This document shows positions 51,009-59,770 of a stretch of 64,000 nt of DNA, one piece after another. Source of the stretch: Phaeobacter italicus (GTDB taxonomy: Bacteria; Pseudomonadota; Alphaproteobacteria; Rhodobacterales; Rhodobacteraceae); assembly GCF_001258055.1 (NCBI RefSeq), contig NZ_CVRM01000031.1, positions 62,001 to 126,000 of the forward strand, read 5' to 3'. A program made the translations under genes and the position numbers. Each line of letters starts with the position of its first letter. Position 1 is the first letter of the stretch. The notes under the pieces are model-generated. The model was not told the origin of the DNA. It saw nothing but the letters and a program-made list of their open reading frames with translations, and searched no databases.

Positions 51009-51731
51009 TCAGACGAAGAATTGGCCACCATTGGCCGAAATGGTCGAACCGTTGATGAACTGCGCGTCATCCGACACAAGGAATGCCACGCAGCGGGCGA
51101 TTTCTTCAGGTTCGCCAAGACGGCCGGCCGGGATCTGACCGATGATCGAGTCCCGAACCTTTTCCGGGACAGCCATCACCATTTCAGTAGCAATATAGCC
51201 GGGGCAGATCGCATTGGCAGTGATCCCCTTGGCAGCGCCTTCCTGAGCCAGAGACTTAACGATGCCGAGATCGCCCGCCTTGGTTGCCGCATAGTTCACC
51301 TGGGCAAACTGACCCTTTTGGCCGTTGATGGAGCTGATAACGACGATGCGGCCAAAACCGCGTTCGCGCATGCCGGGCCAGACCGGGTGAACGGTGTTGA
51401 ATACGCCGGTCAGGTTGGTGTCGATCACCTGCTGCCATTGCTCTGGTGTCATTTTGTGGAACGGTGCGTCGCGGGTGATGCCTGCATTGGCAACCACAAT
51501 GTCGATCGGGCCGAGATCGGCCTCGACTTGTTCGATGCCGGCCTTGCTTTCCTCGTAGCTGGCGACGTTCCACTTGTAGGTTTTGATGCCGGTTTCTTCG
51601 GTGAATTTCGCTGCGGCTTCGTCATTGCCTGCATAGGTCGCCGCCACGGTATAACCTTCGGCCTTCAGCGCCTGAGAAATTGCTGCGCCGATGCCGCGGG
51701 AGCCGCCGGTGACGAGTGCGATACGTGCCAT
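51009..51731 (-). CDS. phaB: Acetoacetyl-CoA reductase
   Basis: NADPH-dependent short-chain dehydrogenase of 240 residues reducing acetoacetyl-CoA to (R)-3-hydroxybutyryl-CoA for polyhydroxybutyrate. The cofactor motif VTGGSRGIG, the NAG motif, the catalytic Ser in VVISSINGQKGQFAQ and YAATK are present. The GQKGQFAQVNYAA stretch is characteristic of PhaB rather than FabG. It is transcribed from its own promoter, separated from phaA by the phaA terminator. Confidence 0.93.
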   Translation of the reverse strand: MARIALVTGGSRGIGAAISQALKAEGYTVAATYAGNDEAAAKFTEETGIKTYKWNVASYEESKAGIEQVEADLGPIDIVVANAGITRDAPFHKMTPEQWQQVIDTNLTGVFNTVHPVWPGMRERGFGRIVVISSINGQKGQFAQVNYAATKAGDLGIVKSLAQEGAAKGITANAICPGYIATEMVMAVPEKVRDSIIGQIPAGRLGEPEEIARCVAFLVSDDAQFINGSTISANGGQFFV

Positions 51732-51773
51732 GTGGGTATTCCTCCGTAATTGCCTTGGTAATCTTGCTACTAT

Positions 51774-51785
51774 TTTGACGTCAAA
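51774..51785. promoter_or_regulatory. 12-bp palindrome TTTGACGTCAAA upstream of phaB
   Basis: A perfect 12-base palindrome 42 bases before the phaB start. On the minus strand it contains TTGACG, a good -35 sequence, so a bound repressor would block the promoter. No clear -10 was found at the ideal distance. Confidence 0.4.
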
Positions 51786-51900
51786 TGCACAATTATATTG
51801 CGCGGTGAAATTCGATATTTGATTGCACCTGCGACTCTATGCCCATCTACTATGCATCGCCTCCTCGCGTGACGTCATCGTGAAACTGGGGCGCATCAAA

Positions 51901-51927
51901 GAAAAGGGCGCCACGAAGGCGCCCTTT
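51901..51927 (-). terminator. Intrinsic terminator of phaA
   Basis: AAAGGGCGCC pairs with GGCGCCCTTT around a five-base loop. On the minus strand it ends in CCCTTTTCTTTG. It lies about 22 bases after the phaA stop. Confidence 0.85.
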
Positions 51928-51949
51928 GGTATTCCGACAGTGCCGCGCC

Positions 51950-53125
51950 TTACGGGCGCTCCACGCACATGGCGACGCCCATGCCGCCACCGATGCAAAG
52001 CGTAGCGAGGCCTTTCTTGGCGCCCCGGCGCTTCATCTCGAACAGAAGCGTGTTCAGAACGCGGCAGCCAGAGGCGCCGATGGGGTGGCCGATGGCGATC
52101 GCGCCACCGTTGACGTTCACGATGGCCGGATCCCAGCCCATATCCTTGTTCACGGCACAGGCCTGCGCGGCAAAGGCTTCGTTGGCTTCCACGAGATCCA
52201 GATCACCAACGGACCAACCGGCCTTGTCGAGCGCTTTGCGCGACGCGTAGATCGGGCCGACGCCCATGATCGACGGGTCCAGACCAGCTGTCGCATAAGA
52301 GGCAATGCGCGCCAGCGGCTCGATACCGCGGCGTTCGGCTTCGTCTGCGCTCATCAAAAGGGTGGCGGCCGCGCCGTCGTTCAAGCCAGAGGCATTGGCT
52401 GCGGTGACAGAGCCATCCTTGGTGAACGCGGGGCGCAGTTTCTGCATCGCCTCGATGGTTGCACCGTGACGGATGTATTCATCCTGATCGACGATGATGT
52501 CGCCTTTGCGGGTTTTGACGGTAAAGGGGGTGATTTCATCCGTAAAGCGGCCAGCCTTTTGGGCGGCTTCGGCCTTGTTCTGGCTGGCGACGGCGAATTC
52601 GTCCTGCATGTCGCGGCTGATCTGCCATTTGTTGGCAACATTTTCAGCCGTCTGGCCCATGTGGTAGCCGTTGAACGCGTCCCACAAACCGTCGCGGATC
52701 ATGGTGTCGATGTAGCTCATGTCACCCATCTTGTGACCGGCCCGCATATTGGCGGCATGGGGGGACAGGGTCATGTTTTCCTGACCGCCAGCACAGACGA
52801 TAGAGGCGTCGCCAAGTTGGATGTGCTGGGCACCGAGTGCCACAGCGCGCAGACCCGAACCGCACACCTGATTGATGCCCCAGGCAGAGGCCTCTTGCGG
52901 GAAGCCCGCGTTGATATGGGCCTGACGCGCAGGGTTCTGGCCCTGGGCCGCGGTCAGAACCTGACCCATGATGGTCTCAGACACCTCGCTTTTGTCGACG
53001 CCTGCGCGTGCGACCACGGCTTCCAGCACGGCGGTGCCCAAATCGTGGGCGGGGGTTTTGGCGAATGAGCCGCCAAAACTGCCGACGGCGGTGCGCGCGG
53101 CGGATGCAATTACAACATTGGTCAT
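51950..53125 (-). CDS. phaA: Acetyl-CoA acetyltransferase (beta-ketothiolase)
   Basis: Condenses two acetyl-CoA into acetoacetyl-CoA, the entry step to polyhydroxybutyrate. 391 residues from CAT 53123-53125. The nucleophile Cys is in QVCGSGLRAV. The catalytic His is in NVNGGAIAIGHPIGASG. The second Cys is in LCIGGGMG. The frame stays open another 76 codons upstream, but this extension is not thiolase-like. phaB follows in the same direction as a separate unit. Confidence 0.95.
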   Translation of the reverse strand: MTNVVIASAARTAVGSFGGSFAKTPAHDLGTAVLEAVVARAGVDKSEVSETIMGQVLTAAQGQNPARQAHINAGFPQEASAWGINQVCGSGLRAVALGAQHIQLGDASIVCAGGQENMTLSPHAANMRAGHKMGDMSYIDTMIRDGLWDAFNGYHMGQTAENVANKWQISRDMQDEFAVASQNKAEAAQKAGRFTDEITPFTVKTRKGDIIVDQDEYIRHGATIEAMQKLRPAFTKDGSVTAANASGLNDGAAATLLMSADEAERRGIEPLARIASYATAGLDPSIMGVGPIYASRKALDKAGWSVGDLDLVEANEAFAAQACAVNKDMGWDPAIVNVNGGAIAIGHPIGASGCRVLNTLLFEMKRRGAKKGLATLCIGGGMGVAMCVERP

Positions 53126-53428
53126 CTTCTTGGATCCTCTGTCAGTCTTCCTCCGGGGGCACGAGGGCGCAGCGCTTTGCAGCTGCAGCAGTCCGGATCC
53201 CCCTGCCTTTTTGAAAAAGGCGCTAAGCTTTGCTGCAGTTGCAGCACACGCAACGTGTCCCGAAGGCAGAGCGTCTGTCAACTCTCCTTTGGTCTGTTTC
53301 GCGGCAGTTGCCATCGCAATTGCGTCAGCTGCGTACAGGTCATCCGCCCCCACACGGCGCGGTGGGCTGGACGGGATCGTCGGTAGGATAGGGTGGGAAA
53401 GTCCTTGGTGGGGTAGGGGTTGGCCGCG
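53126..53428. other. Intergenic region upstream of phaA
   Basis: About 300 bases separating phaA from the EAL-domain gene. It holds the phaA promoter. Notable items are the 17-base palindrome-like GCCTTTTTGAAAAAGGC (53206-53222) and CTGC-N4-GCAG (53233-53244). The latter resembles the PhaR operator pattern I recall from Rhodobacter. Additional GCAGCTGC and TTGCAGC words crowd the same stretch. No gene is supported. Confidence 0.5.
53233..53244. promoter_or_regulatory. Possible PhaR box upstream of phaA
   Basis: CTGCAGTTGCAG fits the form CTGC-N4-GCAG, about 108 bases before the phaA start. PhaR represses polyhydroxybutyrate genes in related bacteria. A single short match in GC-rich DNA can occur by chance. 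Confidence 0.35.
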
Positions 53429-54268
53429 TCAGGCGCGGCTGCGTTCGCGCAGTTCTTCGAGCCAGGGCGGATTCACCGACGGGGCGCCAAACAGATACCC
53501 CTGAAGGCAATCAACCCCGATCGAAATCAGGAATTCCGCATCTGCCGGGGTTTCCACCGATTCGGCGACGACCAGCATGTCAAACTGCTTGGCTATGCCG
53601 ACAAGTGCGCGAACAACCGCTTGGTTGTCATAGCTGGCGTGTACATTGCGGACGAATTGCCCATCGATCTTGACGGCATCAAAAAAGAAATTGCGGAACT
53701 TGCTGATCGCGGTTGCGGCGGCGCCAAAGTTGTCGAGCGCAAAGGCAATCCCGTGCTTTTGCATCCGATCCATAAAGTCGATCACCAGTTCGGGCGCGGC
53801 CATGGCCGAGGCTTCAGTGATCTCCAGAACCAGCCGTTCCCCCAAGGTTGCATCCCGTTTGAGGTGACGTTCCAGGACCTGCATCCAACGACGATAGCCG
53901 ATGGAGCGAGCGGACATGTTGATGGAGAGGCGGATACCGGGGCTGCGAGACAGCGCCTTCAGCCCGTGTTCCAACGCCAGACAATCCAGTTCACGCCCCA
54001 GCTCGGTCTCTTCGACATGCGGCATGAATTCCCGTGCGGGGATCACCCGACCAGTGGCATCCAGCACCCGGATGTACCCCTCGTAGAAGGCGACGGACTG
54101 AGATCCGACAGCCTGCATGACGGGTTGGTAGGCCAGCATGGTCTGGTCGTGTTTGATCGCCTCGCCCACCATGTCGAGCGTGGAGCGATCTCGCGTAACA
54201 ACGGCAGAGGACAGAGGGTTCTCTCCCCCCTCTGGCATATCGGCCATGACCTTGTGCTTTTTCTTCAC
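53429..54268 (-). CDS. EAL-domain protein, degenerate active site
   Basis: A 279-residue protein, nearly all one EAL domain of the cyclic-di-GMP phosphodiesterase family. Kept residues are the Glu and Arg of the signature (EGYIR instead of EALLR), Asn in SINMS, Glu in LEITE, Lys in VKIDG, AESVE, and LQGYLFG. The usual DDFGTG loop reads DNFGAA, so one metal-binding Asp and loop 6 are altered. It may bind c-di-GMP without cleaving it. GTG 54268 follows AAGGGA six bases upstream; a longer start at 54331 is possible. Confidence 0.8.
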   Translation of the reverse strand: MKKKHKVMADMPEGGENPLSSAVVTRDRSTLDMVGEAIKHDQTMLAYQPVMQAVGSQSVAFYEGYIRVLDATGRVIPAREFMPHVEETELGRELDCLALEHGLKALSRSPGIRLSINMSARSIGYRRWMQVLERHLKRDATLGERLVLEITEASAMAAPELVIDFMDRMQKHGIAFALDNFGAAATAISKFRNFFFDAVKIDGQFVRNVHASYDNQAVVRALVGIAKQFDMLVVAESVETPADAEFLISIGVDCLQGYLFGAPSVNPPWLEELRERSRA

Positions 54269-54455
54269 TGCGGTGTCCCTTGGCGCTGGGGTGATGGGGT
54301 TACTATGGCTTAGGCCAGCACTCTCGCGCAAAAGGGTTGCTCAGGGATTAAGGTTACAATTTTAGCCAAATTCACTTGGCGCTCTTTGTGGTCCGGGCCA
54401 TGCCTGTCGAGCTGGCCAATCCAGCAGGCGTTGCAGGCAGGTCTGATCGCCCTGA

Positions 54456-55391
54456 TCAGCGTCGGTCAAACCCTGCCGTGCCCTGATCCTCCGGGTGGCG
54501 TTTAAGGTGCTTGGCCCGGATGGTGGCCGAATCGTCCCGGCTGCCATCATGGCTGTAACCGGGTGGGGCAACCGCATATAGAAACCGCTGCTTCAGAGAG
54601 AGGCCCGGCTGGGTCATGTCTTTGAAAATACTGACCCATTCATGAAATGCGACCCTGATGGGGTTGAACGTGCCAATGTTGTGCACCAGCCCATAATCCG
54701 GGCGATCGTGCGCCTGCTCTGGGACAAAGGTGCCAAACAGCCGATCCCAGATGATAAAGACACCGGCATAATTGCAGTCCAGATATCTGGGGTTGCGCCC
54801 GTGATGAACGCGATGATGGCTTGGCGTGTTCATCACCGCCTCAAACCAACGCGGCATTTTGCCGATGGCTTCGGTGTGAATCCAGAATTGATAAACCAGA
54901 TTGATGCCGCCCACGAACAGCACCATTGCCGGATGAAACCCCAGCAGGATCAGCGGCGCACGGACGATCATGATAAAGGAGAATGTGCCGGTCCAGGTCT
55001 GTCGGAGGGCGGTGGTCAGATTGTAGTGCTGGCTTGAATGGTGGTTGACGTGACTGGCCCAGACCCAGCGCACCCGGTGACCGAGGCGATGCACCCAGTA
55101 GTACCGCAAGTCATCAAGGACAAAGCACAGCAGGATCACCCAAACCGATGTGCCCAGATCCAGTGGTGTAATCTGCCAGAGGATCATGAAAAAGCCCCAC
55201 GCGATCACACCAAGCGCCAAACCCGATGCGACGCTGCCTGCCCCCATGATCAAAGAGGTGACGGCATCTCGGGTTTCATAGCGCCCACCGCGCCCCTTGA
55301 TGGCGATCCAAAGAAACTCTGCCAGAATGGCTGCGATGAAAAACGGCACGGCCCATTGTGTGACATCGGGATAATTCAGCGTGTCTGACAT
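54456..55391 (-). CDS. Sterol desaturase/fatty acid hydroxylase-family protein
   Basis: A 311-residue di-iron membrane oxygenase-like protein. The histidine motifs of the superfamily are present: HRLGH, HVNHHSSQHY and HHRVHHGRN, with another His in FWIHTE. About four to five membrane helices flank them. Bacteria of this group use such enzymes to modify lipids such as carotenoids, ornithine lipids or fatty acids; which one is not clear. Start CAT 55389-55391; an upstream extension looks non-coding. Confidence 0.87.
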   Translation of the reverse strand: MSDTLNYPDVTQWAVPFFIAAILAEFLWIAIKGRGGRYETRDAVTSLIMGAGSVASGLALGVIAWGFFMILWQITPLDLGTSVWVILLCFVLDDLRYYWVHRLGHRVRWVWASHVNHHSSQHYNLTTALRQTWTGTFSFIMIVRAPLILLGFHPAMVLFVGGINLVYQFWIHTEAIGKMPRWFEAVMNTPSHHRVHHGRNPRYLDCNYAGVFIIWDRLFGTFVPEQAHDRPDYGLVHNIGTFNPIRVAFHEWVSIFKDMTQPGLSLKQRFLYAVAPPGYSHDGSRDDSATIRAKHLKRHPEDQGTAGFDRR

Positions 55392-55395
55392 TGGC

Positions 55396-55815
55396 TCAAC
55401 CTGTCTTTTGCGAACGGACGGTGGGGGAGGGCGCAGCGGTGATGGCATCCTTCCAGACAGCGCGTTCTTGGCTGCTGAGGATAACGGTTACGGAGGGTGT
55501 GGAGAAATCCGCAAACCGCAGGCAAAGCCCCTTGGGGTGGGGTTCAATCTTGGCAGTATCTAGGGGGCGGGCAATTGTGTCTGCGCCAAAGCACCAGACG
55601 ATTCCCATACCCTTCTCTGTCGTGATCAGGGCGGCGTGTCCGGTTGCTGCAGGTCGTGCAGATTGCACGGCACTGTCAGGCGAATGGCGCAGCCACGCGC
55701 GGGTCGCGCTGTCCTCGGTCAGCGGGACAACCGCGGATCGTCCGGACATGTGCAAGATGATGGCGATGGCAACGACGCCGCATACGACCATCGTCACCAG
55801 TATCTCCAGCGGCAT
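55396..55815 (-). CDS. Small membrane-anchored protein of unknown function
   Basis: A 139-residue protein with an N-terminal hydrophobic helix (about residues 3-22) followed by a soluble domain rich in short strands. It ends 4 bases before the start of the desaturase-family gene, so it is likely the first gene of that operon. I recognise no family. Met at 55815 is chosen because it places the helix at the N-terminus. Confidence 0.7.
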   Translation of the reverse strand: MPLEILVTMVVCGVVAIAIILHMSGRSAVVPLTEDSATRAWLRHSPDSAVQSARPAATGHAALITTEKGMGIVWCFGADTIARPLDTAKIEPHPKGLCLRFADFSTPSVTVILSSQERAVWKDAITAAPSPTVRSQKTG

Positions 55816-55890
55816 GGCGCTCCTCCCTGTTGTGAGTGTGAAGAGTGCGACCACCCGCTGTCAAAGGTGGCGTAGGGTCAACAGAGTGGC

Positions 55891-55924
55891 AAAAGAAAAG
55901 GCCGCGACGCGTGGCGCCGCAGCC
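55891..55924 (-). terminator. Terminator after tlpA
   Basis: On the minus strand the arms GGCTGCG and CGCGGCC (one wobble) enclose a GC-rich loop and are followed by TTTTCTTTT. It lies about 27 bases after the tlpA stop. Confidence 0.7.
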
Positions 55925-55950
55925 TGCAATCATGGTCGGGCAGCTATGTC

Positions 55951-56514
55951 TTACTTGGCGTCGATCAGGGCCTGCAGGATCGCCTTGGCACTGTCCGAGT
56001 TCCATTCCGCGTCGCCGCGCAGACGGCCGATTTCATTGCCATCGCGATCCAAAATCATCGTCATCGGTAGGCCGAACACGGCCATTTCCTTGGCCAGCGC
56101 GCCCTTTGGATCCTGATGGCGGGGCAGGTTTGTGATGCCGGTGTCATCAAAGAACTTCTGGATGCCGCCGGGAGAATTCCGTCCGGTGGCCAGGGTCAGA
56201 ACCTCAAAGTCATCTCCGCCGAATTCGCTTTGCAGTTCGGAAAGCATCGGCATTTCCTTGCGGCACGGGGCACACCAGGTCGCCCAGAAGTTCAACAGAA
56301 CGATTTTCCCCTCGTAGTCGGCAAGCGATGCGCTGCCCTTGCCGTCTTCCAGCTCAAAGCTGTTGGCAGAGGTTGGTTTGGCTTCGGAATGCAGGATCAG
56401 GCGGCGCATGTCGCCTTCGCGGAGCTCGGACAAGGCCGCTGTGTCCGCGGCAAAGGCGGCATTTGCACCGAGGGCAAGGGCCATATAAAGGGTAAGCTGA
56501 CGAAACAGACGCAT
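55951..56514 (-). CDS. TlpA-family thiol:disulfide oxidoreductase
   Basis: A 187-residue exported thioredoxin-like protein. A signal peptide (ending ANAAFAA near residue 22) is followed by a TlpA/AhpC fold with the active site ATWCAPC and the cis-Pro region GLPMT. It probably keeps periplasmic thiols reduced, for example in cytochrome c or oxidase copper-centre assembly. The gene is divergent from argH across 20 bases, a pairing I recall in related genomes. Confidence 0.92.
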   Translation of the reverse strand: MRLFRQLTLYMALALGANAAFAADTAALSELREGDMRRLILHSEAKPTSANSFELEDGKGSASLADYEGKIVLLNFWATWCAPCRKEMPMLSELQSEFGGDDFEVLTLATGRNSPGGIQKFFDDTGITNLPRHQDPKGALAKEMAVFGLPMTMILDRDGNEIGRLRGDAEWNSDSAKAILQALIDAK

Positions 56515-56534
56515 AGTATCTCCAGGGTTGGGCC

Positions 56535-57926
56535 ATGACAGACAAGACCTCGAACCAGATGTGGGGCGGCCGCTTTGCCGCCGGACCGGACGCGATCATG
56601 GAGGCGATCAATGCCTCTATCGGGTTCGACCAGCGCATGGCAGCGCAGGATATTGCTGGCTCTCGGGCTCATGCGGCGATGCTCGCCGCGACCGGTGTCA
56701 TTACGGATAGTGACGCCGAGGCCATTCGTGAAGGTCTGCTCACCGTTTTGTCAGAGATCGAGGGCGGGACTTTCGAATTTTCGACAGCTCTCGAAGACAT
56801 TCACATGAACGTCGAGGCCCGCCTGAAAGAGATCATCGGTGAACCTGCGGGCCGCCTGCACACCGGCCGGTCGCGCAATGACCAGGTGGCGACAGATTTC
56901 AAACTCTGGGTCCGCGATCAGTTTGATGCAGCGGAAAGTGGCCTTCTGGCGCTGATCCGTGCCCTGCTGGCACAGGCAGAGGCGGGGGCAGACTGGGTGA
57001 TGCCGGGCTTTACCCACCTTCAGACCGCGCAGCCGGTGACCTGGGGCCACCACATGATGGCCTATGTGGAAATGTTTGGCCGTGACCTTAGCCGCGTGCG
57101 CGACGCCCGCGCGCGGATGAACGAATCGCCCTTGGGCGCTGCGGCGCTGGCGGGCACCTCCTTCCCGATCGACCGTGAGATGACGGCAAAGGCGCTGGGC
57201 TTTGACCGCCCAGCCGCCAACTCGCTGGATGCAGTGTCTGACCGTGACTTCGCGCTGGAGTTCCTCAGCACCGCCTCGATCTGTGCCGTGCATCTGTCGC
57301 GCTTTGCCGAGGAGCTGGTGATCTGGTCCTCTGCTCAGTTCCGTTTCGTGACGCTGTCCGATCGCTTCTCTACCGGCTCGTCGATCATGCCGCAGAAAAA
57401 GAACCCGGACGCCGCAGAGCTGATCCGTGCCAAAGTGGGCCGGATCTATGGTGCCAATACCGCACTGATGATGGTGATGAAGGGGCTGCCGCTCGCCTAT
57501 TCCAAGGACATGCAGGAAGACAAGGAACAGGTCTTTGACGCTGCCGACAACTGGATGCTGGCGTTGGCGGCAATGGAGGGCATGGTCAAGGACATGACCG
57601 GCAACCGCGAGGCGCTGGCCGCTGCGGCGGGCTCTGGTTTCTCCACCGCCACCGACCTGGCCGACTGGCTGGTGCGGGTGCTGAAGGTGCCGTTCCGTGA
57701 CGCCCACCACGTCACTGGTACGCTGGTGGCCATGGCCGAAAGCCGCGGTTGCGACCTGCCGGATCTCAGCCTCGAAGACATGCAGGGCGTTCACGCAGGC
57801 ATCACCGAGGATATCTTCTCTGTGCTGGGTGTCGAAAATTCGGTAAACTCGCGGATGTCTTACGGCGGCACCGCGCCCGCGCAGGTGCGTGCACAGGTGG
57901 CCCGCTGGACCGAGCTGCTGGGCTGA
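56535..57926 (+). CDS. argH: Argininosuccinate lyase
   Basis: Last step of arginine synthesis, splitting argininosuccinate to arginine and fumarate. 463 residues. The superfamily signature [13 protein letters not shown] holds the catalytic Ser loop, and [13 protein letters not shown] and TH near residue 155 are the other conserved regions. ATG 56535 begins 20 bases from the divergent tlpA start. A tiny lipoprotein gene follows within 21 bases. Confidence 0.96.
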   Translation: MTDKTSNQMWGGRFAAGPDAIMEAINASIGFDQRMAAQDIAGSRAHAAMLAATGVITDSDAEAIREGLLTVLSEIEGGTFEFSTALEDIHMNVEARLKEIIGEPAGRLHTGRSRNDQVATDFKLWVRDQFDAAESGLLALIRALLAQAEAGADWVMPGFTHLQTAQPVTWGHHMMAYVEMFGRDLSRVRDARARMNESPLGAAALAGTSFPIDREMTAKALGFDRPAANSLDAVSDRDFALEFLSTASICAVHLSRFAEELVIWSSAQFRFVTLSDRFSTGSSIMPQKKNPDAAELIRAKVGRIYGANTALMMVMKGLPLAYSKDMQEDKEQVFDAADNWMLALAAMEGMVKDMTGNREALAAAAGSGFSTATDLADWLVRVLKVPFRDAHHVTGTLVAMAESRGCDLPDLSLEDMQGVHAGITEDIFSVLGVENSVNSRMSYGGTAPAQVRAQVARWTELLG

Positions 57927-57947
57927 GCCTTTTCAGGAGATGACAAC

Positions 57948-58124
57948 ATGACCCGCATTCTGTTCGCCCTTGGATTGACCCTTGTCGTTGCCGCCTGCGG
58001 TGTGGACGGCGAACCGGTACGTCCCAGCCTGAATGCGGGCATTGGTGTTTCCAGCAGCGGCGTCCATGCTGGCGGGTCTGTCGGGCTCAGCAAAGGGCCA
58101 CTGAGCGTTTCGCTCGGTCTTTGA
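57948..58124 (+). CDS. Very small lipoprotein downstream of argH
   Basis: 58 residues, shorter than common gene-calling limits. The signal peptide ends in VVAAC, a valid lipobox, so the mature lipoprotein is about 42 residues, Gly/Ser/Val-rich and ends in LSVSLGL. AGGAGATGACAAC precedes the ATG. Its small size and tail style resemble the next lipoprotein, and both sit between argH and lysA. Function unknown. Confidence 0.7.
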   Translation: MTRILFALGLTLVVAACGVDGEPVRPSLNAGIGVSSSGVHAGGSVGLSKGPLSVSLGL

Positions 58125-58182
58125 CCCGAACGGCAAAACCTCGGCTGGCCTTCTTGAAACCGGGAGGCTCGAACGCCATCCT

Positions 58183-58216
58183 AAAAGCGCACGCATCCGC
58201 GGGCGCTTTTTCTTTT
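58183..58216 (+). terminator. Terminator between the two small lipoprotein genes
   Basis: AAAAGCGC pairs with GCGCTTTT, followed by a T-rich tract (TCTTTTTT). It ends the argH-lipoprotein transcript and overlaps the start region of the next gene's leader. Confidence 0.75.
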
Positions 58217-58229
58217 TTAGGAACGCGAC

Positions 58230-58385
58230 ATGAAGAAAGTGATTTGCCTGCTGGTGACATTTGTAGGGCTGGCTGCTTGTGAACCGGTCCGACAGGCAGA
58301 AACCCCGCCAGAACAGCCGCCCGCTCAGAAAAGCGGGATATCCGTGTCAGGCGAGGTGCGTGTCGGTGTTTCGACAACCTTCTGA
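58230..58385 (+). CDS. Second very small lipoprotein upstream of lysA
   Basis: 51 residues with signal peptide and lipobox LAAC. The mature part (about 35 residues) starts with a Pro/Gln/Glu-rich spacer and ends in a short strand-like stretch, VRVGVSTTF. It is followed by its own hairpin and lysA. Possibly a paralogue of the preceding lipoprotein. Unknown function; the size and lipobox argue for a real gene. Confidence 0.65.
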   Translation: MKKVICLLVTFVGLAACEPVRQAETPPEQPPAQKSGISVSGEVRVGVSTTF

Positions 58386-58392
58386 AGTTGCG

Positions 58393-58436
58393 ACCCCCGA
58401 GGCTGCGCAAATTCATTGATCCTCGGGGGGCTTTTG
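58393..58436 (+). terminator. Terminator-like hairpin before lysA
   Basis: ACCCCCGAGG pairs with CCTCGGGGGG across an 18-base loop and is followed by CTTTTGCC. It lies 8 bases after the lipoprotein stop and only 17 bases before lysA, so it may partly attenuate read-through. Confidence 0.65.
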
Positions 58437-58452
58437 CCTTAGGTGCGAACGC

Positions 58453-59718
58453 ATGGATCATTTTCTCTACCGCGACGGCGCGCTTTTCGCCGAGGACGTT
58501 CCGGTGGCCGAGATTGCGGCTGCCGTTGGCACCCCATTCTACGTCTATTCCACTGCAACGTTGTTGCGGCATTTTCAGCTGTTTGACGATGCGCTGGCGG
58601 GAATGGACCACCTTGTTTGCTACGCGATGAAAGCGGCGTCAAACCAGGCGATCCTCAAAACCCTCGCGCAGGCCGGGGCGGGAATGGATGTTGTCAGCCA
58701 AGGGGAATATCTACGTGCCAAGGCCGCAGGTGTTCCCGGTGACAAGATCGTATTTTCGGGTGTTGGCAAGACCGCTGAGGAAATCCGCACCGCGCTCAGC
58801 GGTGGTATTCGCCAGTTCAACGTCGAAAGCGAACCGGAGATGGAAGTGATCAATGCGGTCGCTCTTGATCTGGGGGTGGTTGCGCCGATCACCGTGCGGG
58901 TCAACCCGGACGTAGATGCCAAAACCCATGCCAAGATCGCGACGGGCAAATCCGAAAACAAGTTTGGCATCCCCATCGCCAAGGCGCGCGAGGTCTATGC
59001 GCATGCCGCCACGCTGAAGGGGCTGGATGTTATCGGGATCGACGTGCACATCGGCTCCCAGCTGACTGAACTGGAACCATTCCGCCTTGCTTATCAGAAG
59101 GTGGCTGAGCTGACAGAGACCCTGCGGGCTGACGGCCACGATATCCGCCGTCTTGATCTGGGCGGCGGTTTGGGCATCCCCTACACCCGCTCCAACGAGG
59201 CACCGCCTCTGCCTGTCGAATACGGCCAGCTCATCAAGGATACGCTTGGGCATCTGAACGTCGAGATCGAGATCGAGCCGGGACGTCTGATTGCGGGCAA
59301 CGCCGGGCTGATGGTGTCAAAGGTCATCTATGTGAAAGAGGGGGAAGGGCGTGACTTCCTTATTCTGGATGGCGCAATGAACGACCTGATCCGCCCGGCG
59401 ATGTACGAAGCGCACCACGACATTGTTCCGGTTGTCGAACCGGAACCCGGTTTAGAGCCGCGCCCCTATGATATCGTCGGGCCAGTTTGTGAAACGGGTG
59501 ATACCTTTGCAAAGGCTCGCCTGATGCCGCCCCTGTCGGCCAATGATCTGGTGGCGTTTCGCAGTGCCGGGGCCTATGGCGCGGTGATGGCGAGCGAATA
59601 CAACTCTCGCCCCCTGATCCCGGAAGTTCTGGTTCACGGCGATCAATTCGCGGTTATCCGCCGACGCCCGGACTTTGACGAAATGATAAACCGCGATACC
59701 ATCCCGGAGTGGCTCTGA
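58453..59718 (+). CDS. lysA: Diaminopimelate decarboxylase
   Basis: PLP enzyme converting meso-diaminopimelate to lysine, 421 residues. The PLP Lys lies in YAMKAASN. The GGGLGIPY phosphate-binding loop, the EIEPGRLIAGNAG stretch and the catalytic GPVCETGDTF near the C-terminus are present. ATG 58453 follows the lipoprotein terminator. The argH-lipoprotein-lysA order is typical for this family. Confidence 0.96.
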   Translation: MDHFLYRDGALFAEDVPVAEIAAAVGTPFYVYSTATLLRHFQLFDDALAGMDHLVCYAMKAASNQAILKTLAQAGAGMDVVSQGEYLRAKAAGVPGDKIVFSGVGKTAEEIRTALSGGIRQFNVESEPEMEVINAVALDLGVVAPITVRVNPDVDAKTHAKIATGKSENKFGIPIAKAREVYAHAATLKGLDVIGIDVHIGSQLTELEPFRLAYQKVAELTETLRADGHDIRRLDLGGGLGIPYTRSNEAPPLPVEYGQLIKDTLGHLNVEIEIEPGRLIAGNAGLMVSKVIYVKEGEGRDFLILDGAMNDLIRPAMYEAHHDIVPVVEPEPGLEPRPYDIVGPVCETGDTFAKARLMPPLSANDLVAFRSAGAYGAVMASEYNSRPLIPEVLVHGDQFAVIRRRPDFDEMINRDTIPEWL

Positions 59719-59770
59719 GGTATTTCGCGGCAGCTGACGCGGCACAGGGCTTATCGGAGGCGCCGCCGCA

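Noticed and set aside
53126-53353. 76-codon N-terminal extension of phaA
   Set aside because: The thiolase family starts at MTNVVIASAARTAVG; the extension is Ala/Lys-rich, contains putative operator words, and no homologue with such an extension comes to mind.
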